Positions 7,596-17,112 are shown, counted from the first letter of the stretch. The stretch is DNA of 64,000 nucleotides from Gaoshiqia hydrogeniformans (GCF_049347105.1 NZ_CP186334.1:5518001-5582000); one strand, 5' to 3'. Notes: generated by a model not told the origin, from the letters alone. Made by a program: numbers and translations.

Positions 7596-9077
7596 ATGAA
7601 AAAAATTATCCTGCTGATCCACGCCCTGAGCCTCCTGCTTGCTATGTTTTCGTGTAAAAACAACAACACCGGAAAGTGGGTTGACCTGTTCAACGGCAAA
7701 GACCTCTCCGGTTGGGTTGCGATGGAACATCCGGCTTCATTTACTGTTGAAAACGGCGCCATTGTATGCAGCGGGCCACGGGCTCACCTGTATTATACCG
7801 GGAAACTGCAAAATGGCATTTTCAGAAACTTTGAGCTGAAAACGCTTGTCATGACGGCTCCGGGGGCAAATTCAGGCATATTCTTCCATTCAAAAGAGCA
7901 GGAACACGGCTGGCCACTGAAAGGATATGAAGTTCAGGTGAACAATTCACACGAAGGCTCCGGCGACTACAAAGAATTAAAGAAAACCGGCAGTCTGTAC
8001 GGAATACGAAACGTTTATTATCAAACGGCATCCGACAACGAATGGTTTGAAATGCACCTTAAAGTAATTGAAAACCATGTTGAAATACGGGTAAACGGAG
8101 TAAAAGTAGTGGATTATATCCAACCGGATGAACCTTATCGTCCGGACAATGATAAATACAAAATTTTTGACCGGGGAAGAATCGCTTTACAGGCCCACGA
8201 CGAACACAGCACCACCTATTTTAAAGACATCAAGATCAGAACATTACCGGATGGTCAACAACTGGAACCGTACGCCGGAAAAGAATGGGATACGCGAATG
8301 ACCCGCTTACACATGGCCAATTTTCCGGTCATTGATTTTCATGTTCACCTGAAAGGAGGCCTGACCATTGAAGAAGCCTGCGAAAATTCAACGAAACTGG
8401 GCATTAATTACGGGATTGCACCAAACTGCGGGCTCAAATTCCCGGTAACCGACGATGAATCCCTTTATGCTTACATGGACACCGTAAAAAAACAGCCCAT
8501 TTTCAGGGGCATGCAAGCCGAAGGGCGCGAATGGATTACCCTGTTTTCACCGGAAGCCGTTGCCGAATTTGATTATGTGTTTACCGATGCCATGACCTGG
8601 ACCGACCAAAAAGGCCGTCGTATGCGTTTATGGATTCCCGAAGAAGTTTTTGCAGACGACGAACAGGCATTTATGGATGAGCTGGTTTCAAAAATTGAAG
8701 CAATCGTTTCGCAGGAGCCGATCGATATCCATGTCAACCCGACCTTCCTACCCGATGTGATTGCCGGAAAATATGACGAATTATGGACCGATGCACGGAT
8801 TGACCGGTTCGTAAAAGTCCTGTCGGACAACCATGTGGCCCTTGAAATTAATTCAAGGTATAAAATTCCATCCGAAAAAATACTGAGAAAAGCCAAAGAA
8901 GCGGGCGTGAAATTTACCTTTGGAACCAATAACACGGACAATGATTTAGGTCGGTTGGACTATTCGCTTGAAATGGCCGAAAGGCTTGGCCTTACCTACA
9001 AAGATATGTTCATGCCCCGGCCAAAAGGCAGGAAGCCTGTTGAGCAAAAAGGATTACCTGCGCAAATCACCGGTTAA
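7596..9077 (+). CDS. Lipoprotein fusing a 3-keto-disaccharide hydrolase (DUF1080) domain to a PHP-like domain
   Basis: 493 residues. A lipoprotein signal ends at Cys20 (LLLAMFSC). Residues 28-212 are a DUF1080/PF06439 concanavalin-like domain (WVDLFNGKDLSGW, NSGIFFHSK, GYEVQVNN, GRIALQAHD), known from 3-keto-glycoside hydrolysis. Residues 240-480 look like a PHP-type metallohydrolase: IDFHVHLKGG gives an H-x-H metal site, followed by IDIHVNP, ALEINSRY and FGTNNTDND. One polypeptide thus carries two hydrolase-like domains, probably on the cell surface or in the periplasm. Chemistry of the second domain is inferred only from the motifs. It ends directly against the convergent kinase-like gene. 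Confidence 0.8.
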   Translation: MKKIILLIHALSLLLAMFSCKNNNTGKWVDLFNGKDLSGWVAMEHPASFTVENGAIVCSGPRAHLYYTGKLQNGIFRNFELKTLVMTAPGANSGIFFHSKEQEHGWPLKGYEVQVNNSHEGSGDYKELKKTGSLYGIRNVYYQTASDNEWFEMHLKVIENHVEIRVNGVKVVDYIQPDEPYRPDNDKYKIFDRGRIALQAHDEHSTTYFKDIKIRTLPDGQQLEPYAGKEWDTRMTRLHMANFPVIDFHVHLKGGLTIEEACENSTKLGINYGIAPNCGLKFPVTDDESLYAYMDTVKKQPIFRGMQAEGREWITLFSPEAVAEFDYVFTDAMTWTDQKGRRMRLWIPEEVFADDEQAFMDELVSKIEAIVSQEPIDIHVNPTFLPDVIAGKYDELWTDARIDRFVKVLSDNHVALEINSRYKIPSEKILRKAKEAGVKFTFGTNNTDNDLGRLDYSLEMAERLGLTYKDMFMPRPKGRKPVEQKGLPAQITG

Positions 9078-9800
9078 TCAGAAGAAAGGAACTTTTTTCT
9101 TCATCTTTTCCGTGATCCCTTTTATATCGAAAGCCGTTTTAATCAGATTGACAACCTGACCTGTTGTGAACCTTGATACATTGATCACCAGGTCGAAGTT
9201 ATCTTCCTGCCCTTTGCCTTTAACGAAGTAGTTTCGGAAAAGGTCACGTTCTTTCCCCGTCTCCTGGATGTACTTCAAAGCGTCGGCCCTGGAGAGGTTT
9301 CTGCTTGCCGAAATGCTTTCAACCCGCCAGGTCAGGGGGGCTGTTAAACGAATATGCATGGCATTTTCAACATCAGCAGCAATAATATGGCCGGCACGAC
9401 CAAGGATGATACAGCATCCGTCGATGGCAAAGTTCCGGATGACATCTTTCACGGTTTTCAGGATCACCTTGTTGCTTTTGTAATATTTGTCGGTAAAAGC
9501 CGACAAGATTTCTTCGAAGGTGAAATGTTCGTTAGATGTTAATAAACGTGATACTTTTTCAGGGGCAATTTTCAGCTCCTGAGCGCTTTCGTTAAGCACT
9601 TCTTTACTGATGACCTGCCACTGCTTGCAAAACACGCATTTATTCAGTTCTTCAGCCAGGGCTTTGCTGATTTTCAGGCCGCCGCATCCCACATCCCTCG
9701 AAATTGTAATCACCGGGCCGGCCTCCTTTTCGCCACGAACCTGTTTCTTCTCAAGTTCGTTAAAGCGCTTGTTCATATAATTCAATAAGGTATTATCCAT
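9078..9800 (-). CDS. Cytidylate kinase-like family protein
   Basis: 240 residues with a P-loop-like stretch ISRDVGCGGLKISKALAEEL near residues 33-52 and an internal IDGCCIILGRAGHIIA strand-loop. This is the cytidylate kinase-like family (PF13189), related to CMP kinase but without proof of CMP specificity; many genomes carry it alongside a true cmk. It is convergent with the DUF1080 gene with no spacer. The start MDNTLLNYMNKRF follows an AT-rich region. Cytoplasmic nucleotide-binding role is likely, substrate unknown. Confidence 0.8.
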   Translation of the reverse strand: MDNTLLNYMNKRFNELEKKQVRGEKEAGPVITISRDVGCGGLKISKALAEELNKCVFCKQWQVISKEVLNESAQELKIAPEKVSRLLTSNEHFTFEEILSAFTDKYYKSNKVILKTVKDVIRNFAIDGCCIILGRAGHIIAADVENAMHIRLTAPLTWRVESISASRNLSRADALKYIQETGKERDLFRNYFVKGKGQEDNFDLVINVSRFTTGQVVNLIKTAFDIKGITEKMKKKVPFF

Positions 9801-9985
9801 AACGCCGATTTTTTGGTTCCAATAAAGTTTACGTTATTCTGTCATTTCAGTTATATGTTTGACAGTAATCATTTCCGGCTTCCGTTTTTTACAAACAACA
9901 ACCATGTATTCGCAAAAAATCATAAAATTTTGACTGATTAATCTCTATCTTACACCCTCAATTAGGTCAAATTAAAATCGCGCTT

Positions 9986-11374
9986 ATGTTTGAGAAAGAA
10001 ATTTACACCAACCGAAGAAACAAGCTAAAAGAAAAACTTTCAGGAGGAGTTGTTCTTATTTTAGGCAATATTGACTCGCCGATGAACTACCTGGACAACA
10101 CCTACCACTTCAGGCAGGATAGTTCCTTCCTCTATTTTTTCGGACTTGATTTTCAGCAACTGGCGGGTGTTATCGATATCGATTCAGGTGACGAGGTCAT
10201 CTTTGGGAATGATGTGGATATCGCCGATATCATTTGGATGGGCCCCCAGGCCAGTGTCAGGGAAAAAGCTGAAAAAGCAGGAATAGCGCATACAGCTCCC
10301 TTCAACCAATTAGGCGAAACCATCAACACGGCAATAAAACAAGGACGAAAAATTCATTTTCTTCCGCCTTATCGTGCCGAAAATAAACTGTTGCTGCACG
10401 AATTATTGGGCATTCACCCTTCAAAACTGGCTCAATACGCCTCGCTTGAACTGATCAAAGCGGTTATTGCATTGCGGTCGGTTAAAGAAGCCTGTGAGAT
10501 CGAAGAAATCAAAAAAGCATGTGCAACGGGATATCAGATGCATGTTACTGCCATGAAAATGGCGCAGGCCGGCGTCTGGGAACAACATATTGCCGGAACA
10601 ATTGAAGGCATTTCACTGGCTCATGGCAGCATGCCGTCGTTCCCGATCATCCTTTCGCAAAACGGCGAAACCCTGCACAACCACGATCATTCAAACTACC
10701 TGGCTGCCGGTAAGCTGATGCTGGTGGATGCCGGAGCAGAAACATCGATGCACTATGCCTCCGATTTTACCAGAACCACTCCTGTTGGCGGAAAATTCAC
10801 CGCGCAGCAACGTGAAATTTACGAAATTGTGCTCGCTGCCAACAACAGGGCAAAAGAGTTAACCCGACCGGGAGTGACCTACCTGTCGGTTCACCTGGAA
10901 GCTGCCAAAGTAATTGCCACCGGCTTGAAAGAATTGGGACTGATGAAAGGCAATATTGACGAAGCCGTTAAAAACGGCGCTCATGCCCTGTTCCTGCCTC
11001 ACGGACTTGGTCATATGATGGGACTCGACGTGCACGACATGGAGGACCTGGGACAAATTTACGTCGGTTACGACGAGGAAACCCGCCCGGTTAACCAGTT
11101 TGGAACCGCCTACCTGCGTCTGGGAAAAAGACTTGAACCCGGATTTGTCGTTACCAACGAACCTGGAATTTATTTCATTCCTGCCCTGATGGACAAATGG
11201 AAACAAGAAAAAATCAATACCGATTTTATCCATTTTGACCAACTCGCCCGCTACCGGGATTTCGGCGGAATCCGGCTGGAAGACGATATCCTGGTAACCA
11301 ACTCGGGAAGCGAGTTGCTTGGAGAACGCATCCCGATTACGCCCGAAGAAGTTGAAGCAACTGTAAACAGTTGA
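9986..11374 (+). CDS. pepP: Xaa-Pro aminopeptidase (aminopeptidase P)
   Basis: 462 residues with the N-terminal AMP_N domain (FEKEIYTNRRNKLKEKLSGG) and a C-terminal pita-bread M24 domain. The dimetal site is visible: D in LVDAGAETS, D in ASDFTRTTP, H in LPHGLGHMMGLDVHD, E in VTNEPGIYF and E in IRLEDDILV. The enzyme removes an N-terminal residue preceding proline and takes part in peptide turnover. Length fits E. coli PepP-like enzymes. A hairpin after the stop probably ends transcription from both sides. Confidence 0.93.
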   Translation: MFEKEIYTNRRNKLKEKLSGGVVLILGNIDSPMNYLDNTYHFRQDSSFLYFFGLDFQQLAGVIDIDSGDEVIFGNDVDIADIIWMGPQASVREKAEKAGIAHTAPFNQLGETINTAIKQGRKIHFLPPYRAENKLLLHELLGIHPSKLAQYASLELIKAVIALRSVKEACEIEEIKKACATGYQMHVTAMKMAQAGVWEQHIAGTIEGISLAHGSMPSFPIILSQNGETLHNHDHSNYLAAGKLMLVDAGAETSMHYASDFTRTTPVGGKFTAQQREIYEIVLAANNRAKELTRPGVTYLSVHLEAAKVIATGLKELGLMKGNIDEAVKNGAHALFLPHGLGHMMGLDVHDMEDLGQIYVGYDEETRPVNQFGTAYLRLGKRLEPGFVVTNEPGIYFIPALMDKWKQEKINTDFIHFDQLARYRDFGGIRLEDDILVTNSGSELLGERIPITPEEVEATVNS

Positions 11375-11384
11375 TAAACCGGAA

Positions 11385-11416
11385 AAAGGCTGCTTAATGG
11401 GCAGCCTTTCCTTTTA
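11385..11416. terminator. Bidirectional terminator between pepP and the phosphatase-like gene
   Basis: AAAGGCTGC and GCAGCCTTT form a perfect 9-bp stem with a 7-base loop; A and T runs flank both sides. The 3' end of the minus-strand gene overlaps it. Confidence 0.7.
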
Positions 11417-11828
11417 ATATGCGATGATAGAAATAATCAAGCTCCGTTTTTACCTCTTCAATAAAGCGCAGGTAGGCTTCCGTTTCCTTCACTTGATCAC
11501 CTGTAACTTTTCCAGGATCGGTGAAGCCCAGGTGTAGCTTTTTCCTGTAACTGAACGAGAAGCTGTCGAACTCTTCTTTCGTTCCTTCGCAAACCGTGAT
11601 GACATAGTCAAACGATAGGGGCGCAAGCTCGGCTACCGTCCGGATTTGCTGCCGATCCATGATGAACCCGACGGACTTCATGACCTCAAAGGGCAGTGGG
11701 TCCAGGTTCACAACAGGCTCCGTCCCGGCAGCAAACACTTCCAGATCCTCATCAAACGACTCCAGTACGGTTTTCGCAATGAGGCTCCGGCAGGAACTTG
11801 CACCCGAGCAAAGAAACAGGATTTTCAT
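11394..11828 (-). CDS. Low-molecular-weight phosphatase/arsenate reductase-like protein with an altered P-loop
   Basis: 144 residues in the LMW-PTP fold: MKILFLCSGASSCRSLIA at the N-terminus, and LHLGFTDPGKVTG supplying the D-P pair that carries the general acid in the family. The usual loop is C-x5-R; here Cys7 and Arg14 are separated by six residues (C-SGASSC-R), one too many. This may be a divergent loop or a non-catalytic homologue; Cys13 lies next to the Arg. No ars genes are adjacent, so an arsenate role is not supported by context. Convergent with pepP. Confidence 0.65.
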   Translation of the reverse strand: MKILFLCSGASSCRSLIAKTVLESFDEDLEVFAAGTEPVVNLDPLPFEVMKSVGFIMDRQQIRTVAELAPLSFDYVITVCEGTKEEFDSFSFSYRKKLHLGFTDPGKVTGDQVKETEAYLRFIEEVKTELDYFYHRILKGKAAH

Positions 11829-11936
11829 AGTCGGCTTTAATTATTCATATAAATTACTGAATATTCATCAGCTAAGAAATAACCAATCTCTGGTTTTTAT
11901 ACTTTTTATCGTTCTGAACTACTGTTTTTCAACAGC

Positions 11937-13229
11937 TTACAACGGACGTTCTTTGGCTTTCTGCGATGGACGCAGGATCAGGCGCAGCGATTGGTCGAAG
12001 GTCACATACTTCCACAGCCAGTTGATAAAGATCAGCAGACGGTTTTTCACCCCCACGATCGACATCAGGTGGATAAACATCCAAACCATCCAGGCCAGGG
12101 TTCCGCTAAAGCGGATAAAAGGCAGGTCGACCACTGCCCGGTTGCGGCCAACGGTGGCCATTGAGCCTTTATCGCGATATTCGAACTCAACCATTGGCTT
12201 TCCGTCATTCAGTCTAACCAGGTTTTGCGCCAGACAGGAAGCCTGCTGCAAAGCAACCTGGGCCACCTGGGGATGGCCGTTCGGGTATTTCTCCGTAGTC
12301 ATCAGCGCAACATCGCCAATGGCAAACAAATCATCGAAACCGGCTACCTGGTTGTAGCGGTTCACCATCAGCCGGTTTCCCCGGGCAACAGCATCCGGCT
12401 TAATCCCGTCGGGTATCTGTCCTTTCACACCTGCTGCCCAGATTAACGTTTCGGTCAGCAACTTTTTCCCGTTTTCGAGGCTGACTTCCAAGCCGTCGTA
12501 ATCGGTGACTTTATGGTCGAGCAGAACATTTACCCCCATCTTTTCGAGGTATATTCTCGATTTTTCGGCTGAACCGGCGCTCATTCCATGCAGCAGGTGC
12601 GGATTGGCTTCGATGAGTGTGATCTGCATCATGTCAAAATTGAGATCGGGGTAGTCTTTGGGCAGCACAAATTTTTTCATTTCGGCCAGCGCGCCACAAA
12701 CCTCTACTCCGGTCGGACCGCCGCCCACCACCACTACATTCAGCAAACGCCTCAGTTTTTCTTCGTCACGCAAGGTCACCGCCTCTTCAAAATTAAGTAA
12801 CAGGGTATTTCTCAGGTAAACAGCTTCGGCAACAGACTTCATCGGGATGCTGTGTTTTTCGAAATGCTGCATCCCAAAAAAGTTGGTCGTGGCGCCGGTG
12901 GCCAACACCAGGTAATCGTACCAGACATACCCCATCGGCGTTTCAATTTGTTTCTTTTGCGGATCGATATTCGTAACCCGGGTCACGCGCACAAATACAT
13001 TCTTTTCTTTTTGAAAGACTTTACGCAGCGGAAATGAAATGGCGCTTGGTTCCAGCCCCGAGGTCGCCACCTGATAAAACAGCGGTTGAAACTGATGATA
13101 ATTATTCCGATCAATCAGCACCAATTGAAAACCTTTCTTTTTGAGCTTCCTCGCCAGACGCAATCCGGCAAATCCCGCCCCCACAATCACAACTCTTTTC
13201 TCTCCTGTTTCCGGAATATTTATTGGCAT
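11937..13229 (-). CDS. Type II NADH dehydrogenase (NDH-2)-like flavoprotein
   Basis: 430 residues with two dinucleotide-binding folds: VVIVGAGFAGLRLARKL for FAD at residues 13-29 and VVVVGGGPTGVEVCGALAEM for NAD(P)H near 166-185. Motifs LIWAAGVKG and FAIGDVA are typical. The C-terminal 60 residues (FSGTLAWMVWMFIHLM and following) form the amphipathic membrane anchor of NDH-2. The enzyme passes electrons from NADH to quinone without pumping ions. It stands alone on the minus strand, divergent from the GntR gene. Confidence 0.9.
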   Translation of the reverse strand: MPINIPETGEKRVVIVGAGFAGLRLARKLKKKGFQLVLIDRNNYHQFQPLFYQVATSGLEPSAISFPLRKVFQKEKNVFVRVTRVTNIDPQKKQIETPMGYVWYDYLVLATGATTNFFGMQHFEKHSIPMKSVAEAVYLRNTLLLNFEEAVTLRDEEKLRRLLNVVVVGGGPTGVEVCGALAEMKKFVLPKDYPDLNFDMMQITLIEANPHLLHGMSAGSAEKSRIYLEKMGVNVLLDHKVTDYDGLEVSLENGKKLLTETLIWAAGVKGQIPDGIKPDAVARGNRLMVNRYNQVAGFDDLFAIGDVALMTTEKYPNGHPQVAQVALQQASCLAQNLVRLNDGKPMVEFEYRDKGSMATVGRNRAVVDLPFIRFSGTLAWMVWMFIHLMSIVGVKNRLLIFINWLWKYVTFDQSLRLILRPSQKAKERPL

Positions 13230-13388
13230 AATCTTTTTCTTTTCAAAAACAGCCGGAATGATTTAATGTTGAATGAATTTTTGTTTTTAATCGTCTGAAA
13301 ATTTACCGGAGAATAACCGAAATACCGGTTCAGGTTCTTTTTCCTATTTCTCTCTTTTTTTATAATTTCACCACGCAAATCAAACAAT

Positions 13389-14402
13389 ATGATTGAAAAT
13401 TCCAGGATCGATTCCGAATCAGAAATTCCACTCTACAAGCAGGTTGAAGATTTGATTATTGCCGACATTGAATCGGGAATCTTTAAGCAGGGGCAACGGA
13501 TCCCCTCCATCAACGAAACCAGTGAAGAGTTGTTGCTATCGCGCGACACGGTTGAAAAGGCCTACGTCAGGCTCCGGAAAAAAGGAATTTTGTCGTCGGT
13601 CAGAGGAAAGGGTTATTACGTCAACCAGACCAATGTTGGCAAGAAACTCAAAATCAGCCTCATCTTCAATAAACTAAGCAATTACAAACGAAGCCTGTAC
13701 AACTCGTTTGTGCAGACCCTGGGAACGAAAGCCAGTGTCGACGTTTTTATTTACAATTACGACATCAGTGAATTTGAAAGCATTATTGACAATAACCTGA
13801 CGAACTACGATTACTTTGTCATTCTGCCTCATTTCCGCAATGAAAATGCAGAAATCGGGCGGGTGATCAAAAAGATACCAACCGAAAAAGTACTGATTGT
13901 TGACCGTTACCTGGAAGAGTTGAAAAATTATCCGGTCGTTTACCAGGAATACGATAAGGATATCCAGGATGCGCTTGAGCAAGCCCTGGATTTACTCAGG
14001 AAATACACCCGGCTAAACCTGGTCTTTCCTCAAAACGAATACTATTCGCCCTATATCCGTAAAGGATTTATGATCTTTTGCCAATCTCACCAGATTGAAT
14101 ACCGGGTGATTGGCTCCCTGGATGCCGGCAACATCTGCGAACAGGAAGCCTACATTGTCATTTCAGACAACGACTTGTATTACCTGATCAAAACCATGAA
14201 AGAGAGGGGCTGGACCCCGGGAAAAAACAGCGGCATTATCTCGTACAATGAGAACCCGGTTAAAGAACTTCTTTGCGACGGCATATCTACCATATCCACC
14301 GATCATGATGAAATTGGAAAGCGGGCTGCCGAAATGATCCTCAATCAGGATTTCAGACGGATAAAAAGTCCCTTCGAGTTTATCCGCCGAAGATCGCTTT
14401 AG
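13389..14402 (+). CDS. GntR-family transcriptional regulator with a sugar-binding-protein-like domain
   Basis: 337 residues. Residues 10-80 are a GntR winged helix (LYKQVEDLIIADIESG, QGQRIPSINETSEELLLSRD, KGILSSVRGKGYYV). Residues 88-337 resemble a periplasmic-binding/LacI-type effector domain (LIFNKLSNY, FVILPHF, SGIISYNE, ISTDHDEIG). In Bacteroidota such GntR proteins often control carbohydrate genes. The ligand and operator are unknown and no target gene is directly adjacent downstream. Confidence 0.85.
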   Translation: MIENSRIDSESEIPLYKQVEDLIIADIESGIFKQGQRIPSINETSEELLLSRDTVEKAYVRLRKKGILSSVRGKGYYVNQTNVGKKLKISLIFNKLSNYKRSLYNSFVQTLGTKASVDVFIYNYDISEFESIIDNNLTNYDYFVILPHFRNENAEIGRVIKKIPTEKVLIVDRYLEELKNYPVVYQEYDKDIQDALEQALDLLRKYTRLNLVFPQNEYYSPYIRKGFMIFCQSHQIEYRVIGSLDAGNICEQEAYIVISDNDLYYLIKTMKERGWTPGKNSGIISYNENPVKELLCDGISTISTDHDEIGKRAAEMILNQDFRRIKSPFEFIRRRSL

Positions 14403-14566
14403 TCGTGTAAATCTCCTATTGCGGCCTTGTGGGGGTAACAGCAAACAAATATCACAAAATATCAATCCGCTTTTTTACAAAAAGGGGTTATCTTATTTCA
14501 AATTGATGCTTATCTTGCAGACGAAAATTAACCCGGAGTTCATATCCAACTAACTAACACGCCGGC

Positions 14567-15007
14567 ATGCTACAAGAAACAGACACGACAAAAAACCAGG
14601 AAAGCTGTTTACATATTCTGATTGTTGAAGACGAAGAGTACAATTACCTGTTCCTGGCCTCTGTATTAAGAGATTACCAGGTAAGAATAACCCGGGCATA
14701 CAACGGGAAGATGGCTGTTGAACAGTGCCAGGCCGACGGTTCGATACACCTCGTTCTCATGGATATCCGCATGCCCGTCATGGATGGTTACGAGGCCACC
14801 GGGCTAATCAAAAAAATAAGACCGGAGCTTCCCGTCATTGCACAAACAGCATACGCCATGGAAACTGACCGCAAAAAAGCCCACGATGCCGGTTGTGACG
14901 ACTATTTGCCCAAACCCATCCGAAAAGCGGAGTTGATCAATACGATTGCACGGCATACCCCACTGAATTTTCCCCTGGAAAAAAAGGAAGCAACAAATCT
15001 ACTTTAG
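14567..15007 (+). CDS. Single-domain response regulator
   Basis: 146 residues forming one receiver domain: acidic pair E21-D22 (IVEDEEYN), phospho-acceptor Asp66 in LVLMDIRMPVMDGYEA, Thr in AQTAYA and Lys in LPKPIRKAE. There is no output domain, so it should act by protein contact, as receivers paired with hybrid kinases do. No kinase gene is adjacent. It converges on the SDR gene with a one-base gap. Confidence 0.9.
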   Translation: MLQETDTTKNQESCLHILIVEDEEYNYLFLASVLRDYQVRITRAYNGKMAVEQCQADGSIHLVLMDIRMPVMDGYEATGLIKKIRPELPVIAQTAYAMETDRKKAHDAGCDDYLPKPIRKAELINTIARHTPLNFPLEKKEATNLL

Positions 15008-15008
15008 T

Positions 15009-15755
15009 TTAGATGTAGATCATCTTTTTTGTCATTCCCCCGTCGATAACAAAATTCTGGGCCGTAATAAAATCATTTTCAGGACGAAGTAAAAACAAGA
15101 CCATATTGGCAATATCCCGTGGGATCCCTACCCGACCCGCCGGATGCTGCATGTGATCCTGTTCCGAAAGTGAAGCCGGTTGTGCTGCCGATCGCTTTTT
15201 AACCGCCGAAACATCAATCCATCCCGGGCTGATGGCATTCACCCTGACATCGGGCGCCAGGCTCATTGCCAGGGCATGAGTCAAAGCCAGCAATCCCCCT
15301 TTCGATGCCGAGTAAGCCTCGGTATCCGGCTCCGACTGCAGCGCCCTTGTAGAACAAATATTAATGACGGCGCCTCTGTTTTTGCGCAATTCGGGGCAGG
15401 CATATTTGGCGCATAAAAACGGCCCGCTCAGGTTAACCGCGAGCACCCGGTTCCATTCGTCCAGCGACAGGTCGCCCAGAGGTTTCCCGGCCTGTACCGC
15501 CGCATTGTTGATCAAACCGTCGATCCGTCCAAATTCATGAACCGCCTGTTTCATGACCGACTCAACCTGCTTTTCGTCCGAAACATCAGCTAAGCACGCG
15601 ATTAAATCCGGCGTGTTACATGCCGTTTTAAGTTCATGAAGCGCCTCGGCGTCCACATCCAGGACAGTAAGCCGGTAATCGTTTGCCAGCAATTCGCGGA
15701 CGATAATCTGACCAATACCTTGGGCGCCACCGGTCACTACAATATTTCGTTTCAT
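15009..15755 (-). CDS. Short-chain dehydrogenase/reductase (SDR)
   Basis: 248 residues from ATG 15755 with the classical SDR features: TGGAQGIGQ cofactor loop, DVDAE after the second strand, NNAA, and the catalytic Tyr-Lys pair in AYSASKGG. It oxidises or reduces an alcohol/carbonyl with NAD(P)H; substrate unknown. ATG 15755 was chosen over one four codons upstream because a purine-rich GGAACTGAGG precedes it. An IS4-family element begins about ten bases upstream, so the native promoter has been moved 1.3 kb away. Confidence 0.88.
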   Translation of the reverse strand: MKRNIVVTGGAQGIGQIIVRELLANDYRLTVLDVDAEALHELKTACNTPDLIACLADVSDEKQVESVMKQAVHEFGRIDGLINNAAVQAGKPLGDLSLDEWNRVLAVNLSGPFLCAKYACPELRKNRGAVINICSTRALQSEPDTEAYSASKGGLLALTHALAMSLAPDVRVNAISPGWIDVSAVKKRSAAQPASLSEQDHMQHPAGRVGIPRDIANMVLFLLRPENDFITAQNFVIDGGMTKKMIYI

Positions 15756-15764
15756 CCTCAGTTC

Positions 15765-17080
15765 CACTAGTGTCCCATTAAAATCGGGACGTATTAATAA
15801 TTAAACAAATTTGGCTCATTAAGGCTAAAACGTTCTTTGTCATTTTGAAATTTAGTTCTATCAAATAGGTCTCGAAGATTAGTTTTATCTGTTAAAGATA
15901 TGCTCAGTATCTGCAAGACCTCATATGTGCTTCTATCAAGTTGCATGTCCTTTTGGACGATTGCCACCAAGCAGTAAGTGCACATGGCAGCGTAGATTTG
16001 AATCCGAACAGCATTTTCAGTAGTACCCCAAAACTTTTTGATTTTCAGATGTTGCTTTAACCATTTGAAGAACAGCTCGACTTGCCAGCGGTTCTTGTAA
16101 AGTTCAGCAACCTGCAATGCAGAAATGTGCATTGCATTGGTCAAGAATACAAGCTCACGCTTTTGTTCTTCATCCCAATATCTGACCAATCTAAGATGCT
16201 CTGGATAGTATTGCTTAGGATAAAACCCAGTCAATTCAATTGTTACATCTGAAAGCACGTTCTTGGGCAATCTTCGTTTCCATTTGATCATCTTGCATTG
16301 TAGATTCTTTTTGGCTCTTAAAACATAGAAAGCTCCTATTTGATGAATCTTATACAACATCTTGAAGTGATTATATGCACGGTCAAATATGTAATATGAG
16401 CCTGATTCATAAGGGATCTCTTTCATGGCAGTAGAGTCGTGAACAGATGCTTCAGTGATATGGAAAAATGCAGGTATCTGTGTCTCCACATCGTATAATG
16501 CATGTACTTTGATTCCACCTTTTTTCTTACGGAACTTCGCCCACCAGAATACCGAAAGGCATAAGTCAATTGTCGTTGAATCAAAAGCATAGACATTGCC
16601 TTCAAGCTTGAAGATGTCAGCAACGCGTTTCTGCCTGGCTTCGTTTACCAGATAGTAAGCATACTCTTCAAAGATGTGATAGTCCCTGTCTTGATTGGCT
16701 CTGGCCAGTGATGATTTTGAAATGTTCTTGCCCAATCCCAAATGATAAGATTTGGAGTGATGAGCATCAAGTGCGACGATCAAATCTCTAAGACTTTCAC
16801 GATTTGACAATTGCCCGAACATCAGAGATAGCAATTGATTCCAACAAGTGAAATGCTTCACGTATTTGTCGCCATTGTATTTGGCAACAATACGATTGAA
16901 TTTGCTTCGATTCAGAAACGAGACTAGTTGAGCGAAAACGTATTTGTCTTGATACATATGCAATCAGAATAATCTGATGCAAAACTAAAAATTCAAGTCC
17001 GTTCGCTCGAAAAATGGATACAACTAACTAAATTTCAAATACATCAAAGAACTTTTTTAGTTTTTAATGGGACGGTAATG
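15765..17080. mobile_element. IS4-family insertion sequence
   Basis: A 1.3-kb element with near-identical ends: CACTAGTGTCCCATTAAAA on the left and its counterpart CATTACCGTCCCATTAAAA read inwards from the right (16 of 19 match). The flanks repeat CCTCAGTTC (15756-15764 and 17081-17089), extending to CCTCAGTTCCA if two ambiguous bases are counted, consistent with the 9-12-bp duplications of the IS4 group. One transposase gene fills the element on the minus strand. It lies between dsbD and the SDR gene, and looks intact. Confidence 0.9.
15794..16957 (-). CDS. IS4-family DDE transposase
   Basis: 387 residues from ATG 16957. The DDE fold of the IS4 group is visible: Asp in YAFDSTTIDLCL, Asp in YIFDRAYNHF, and the Y-(2)-R-(3)-E-(6)-K signature in YKNRWQVELFFKWLKQHLK. 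The N-terminal part (FNRIVAKYNGDKYVKHF) resembles the DUF4372-type DNA-binding domain. It cuts and pastes the surrounding element. Transcription runs towards the SDR gene, so read-through could now drive it. Confidence 0.93.
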   Translation of the reverse strand: MYQDKYVFAQLVSFLNRSKFNRIVAKYNGDKYVKHFTCWNQLLSLMFGQLSNRESLRDLIVALDAHHSKSYHLGLGKNISKSSLARANQDRDYHIFEEYAYYLVNEARQKRVADIFKLEGNVYAFDSTTIDLCLSVFWWAKFRKKKGGIKVHALYDVETQIPAFFHITEASVHDSTAMKEIPYESGSYYIFDRAYNHFKMLYKIHQIGAFYVLRAKKNLQCKMIKWKRRLPKNVLSDVTIELTGFYPKQYYPEHLRLVRYWDEEQKRELVFLTNAMHISALQVAELYKNRWQVELFFKWLKQHLKIKKFWGTTENAVRIQIYAAMCTYCLVAIVQKDMQLDRSTYEVLQILSISLTDKTNLRDLFDRTKFQNDKERFSLNEPNLFNY

Positions 17081-17112
17081 CCTCAGTTCCATTTAATGCT
17101 TAAAGATCACGA

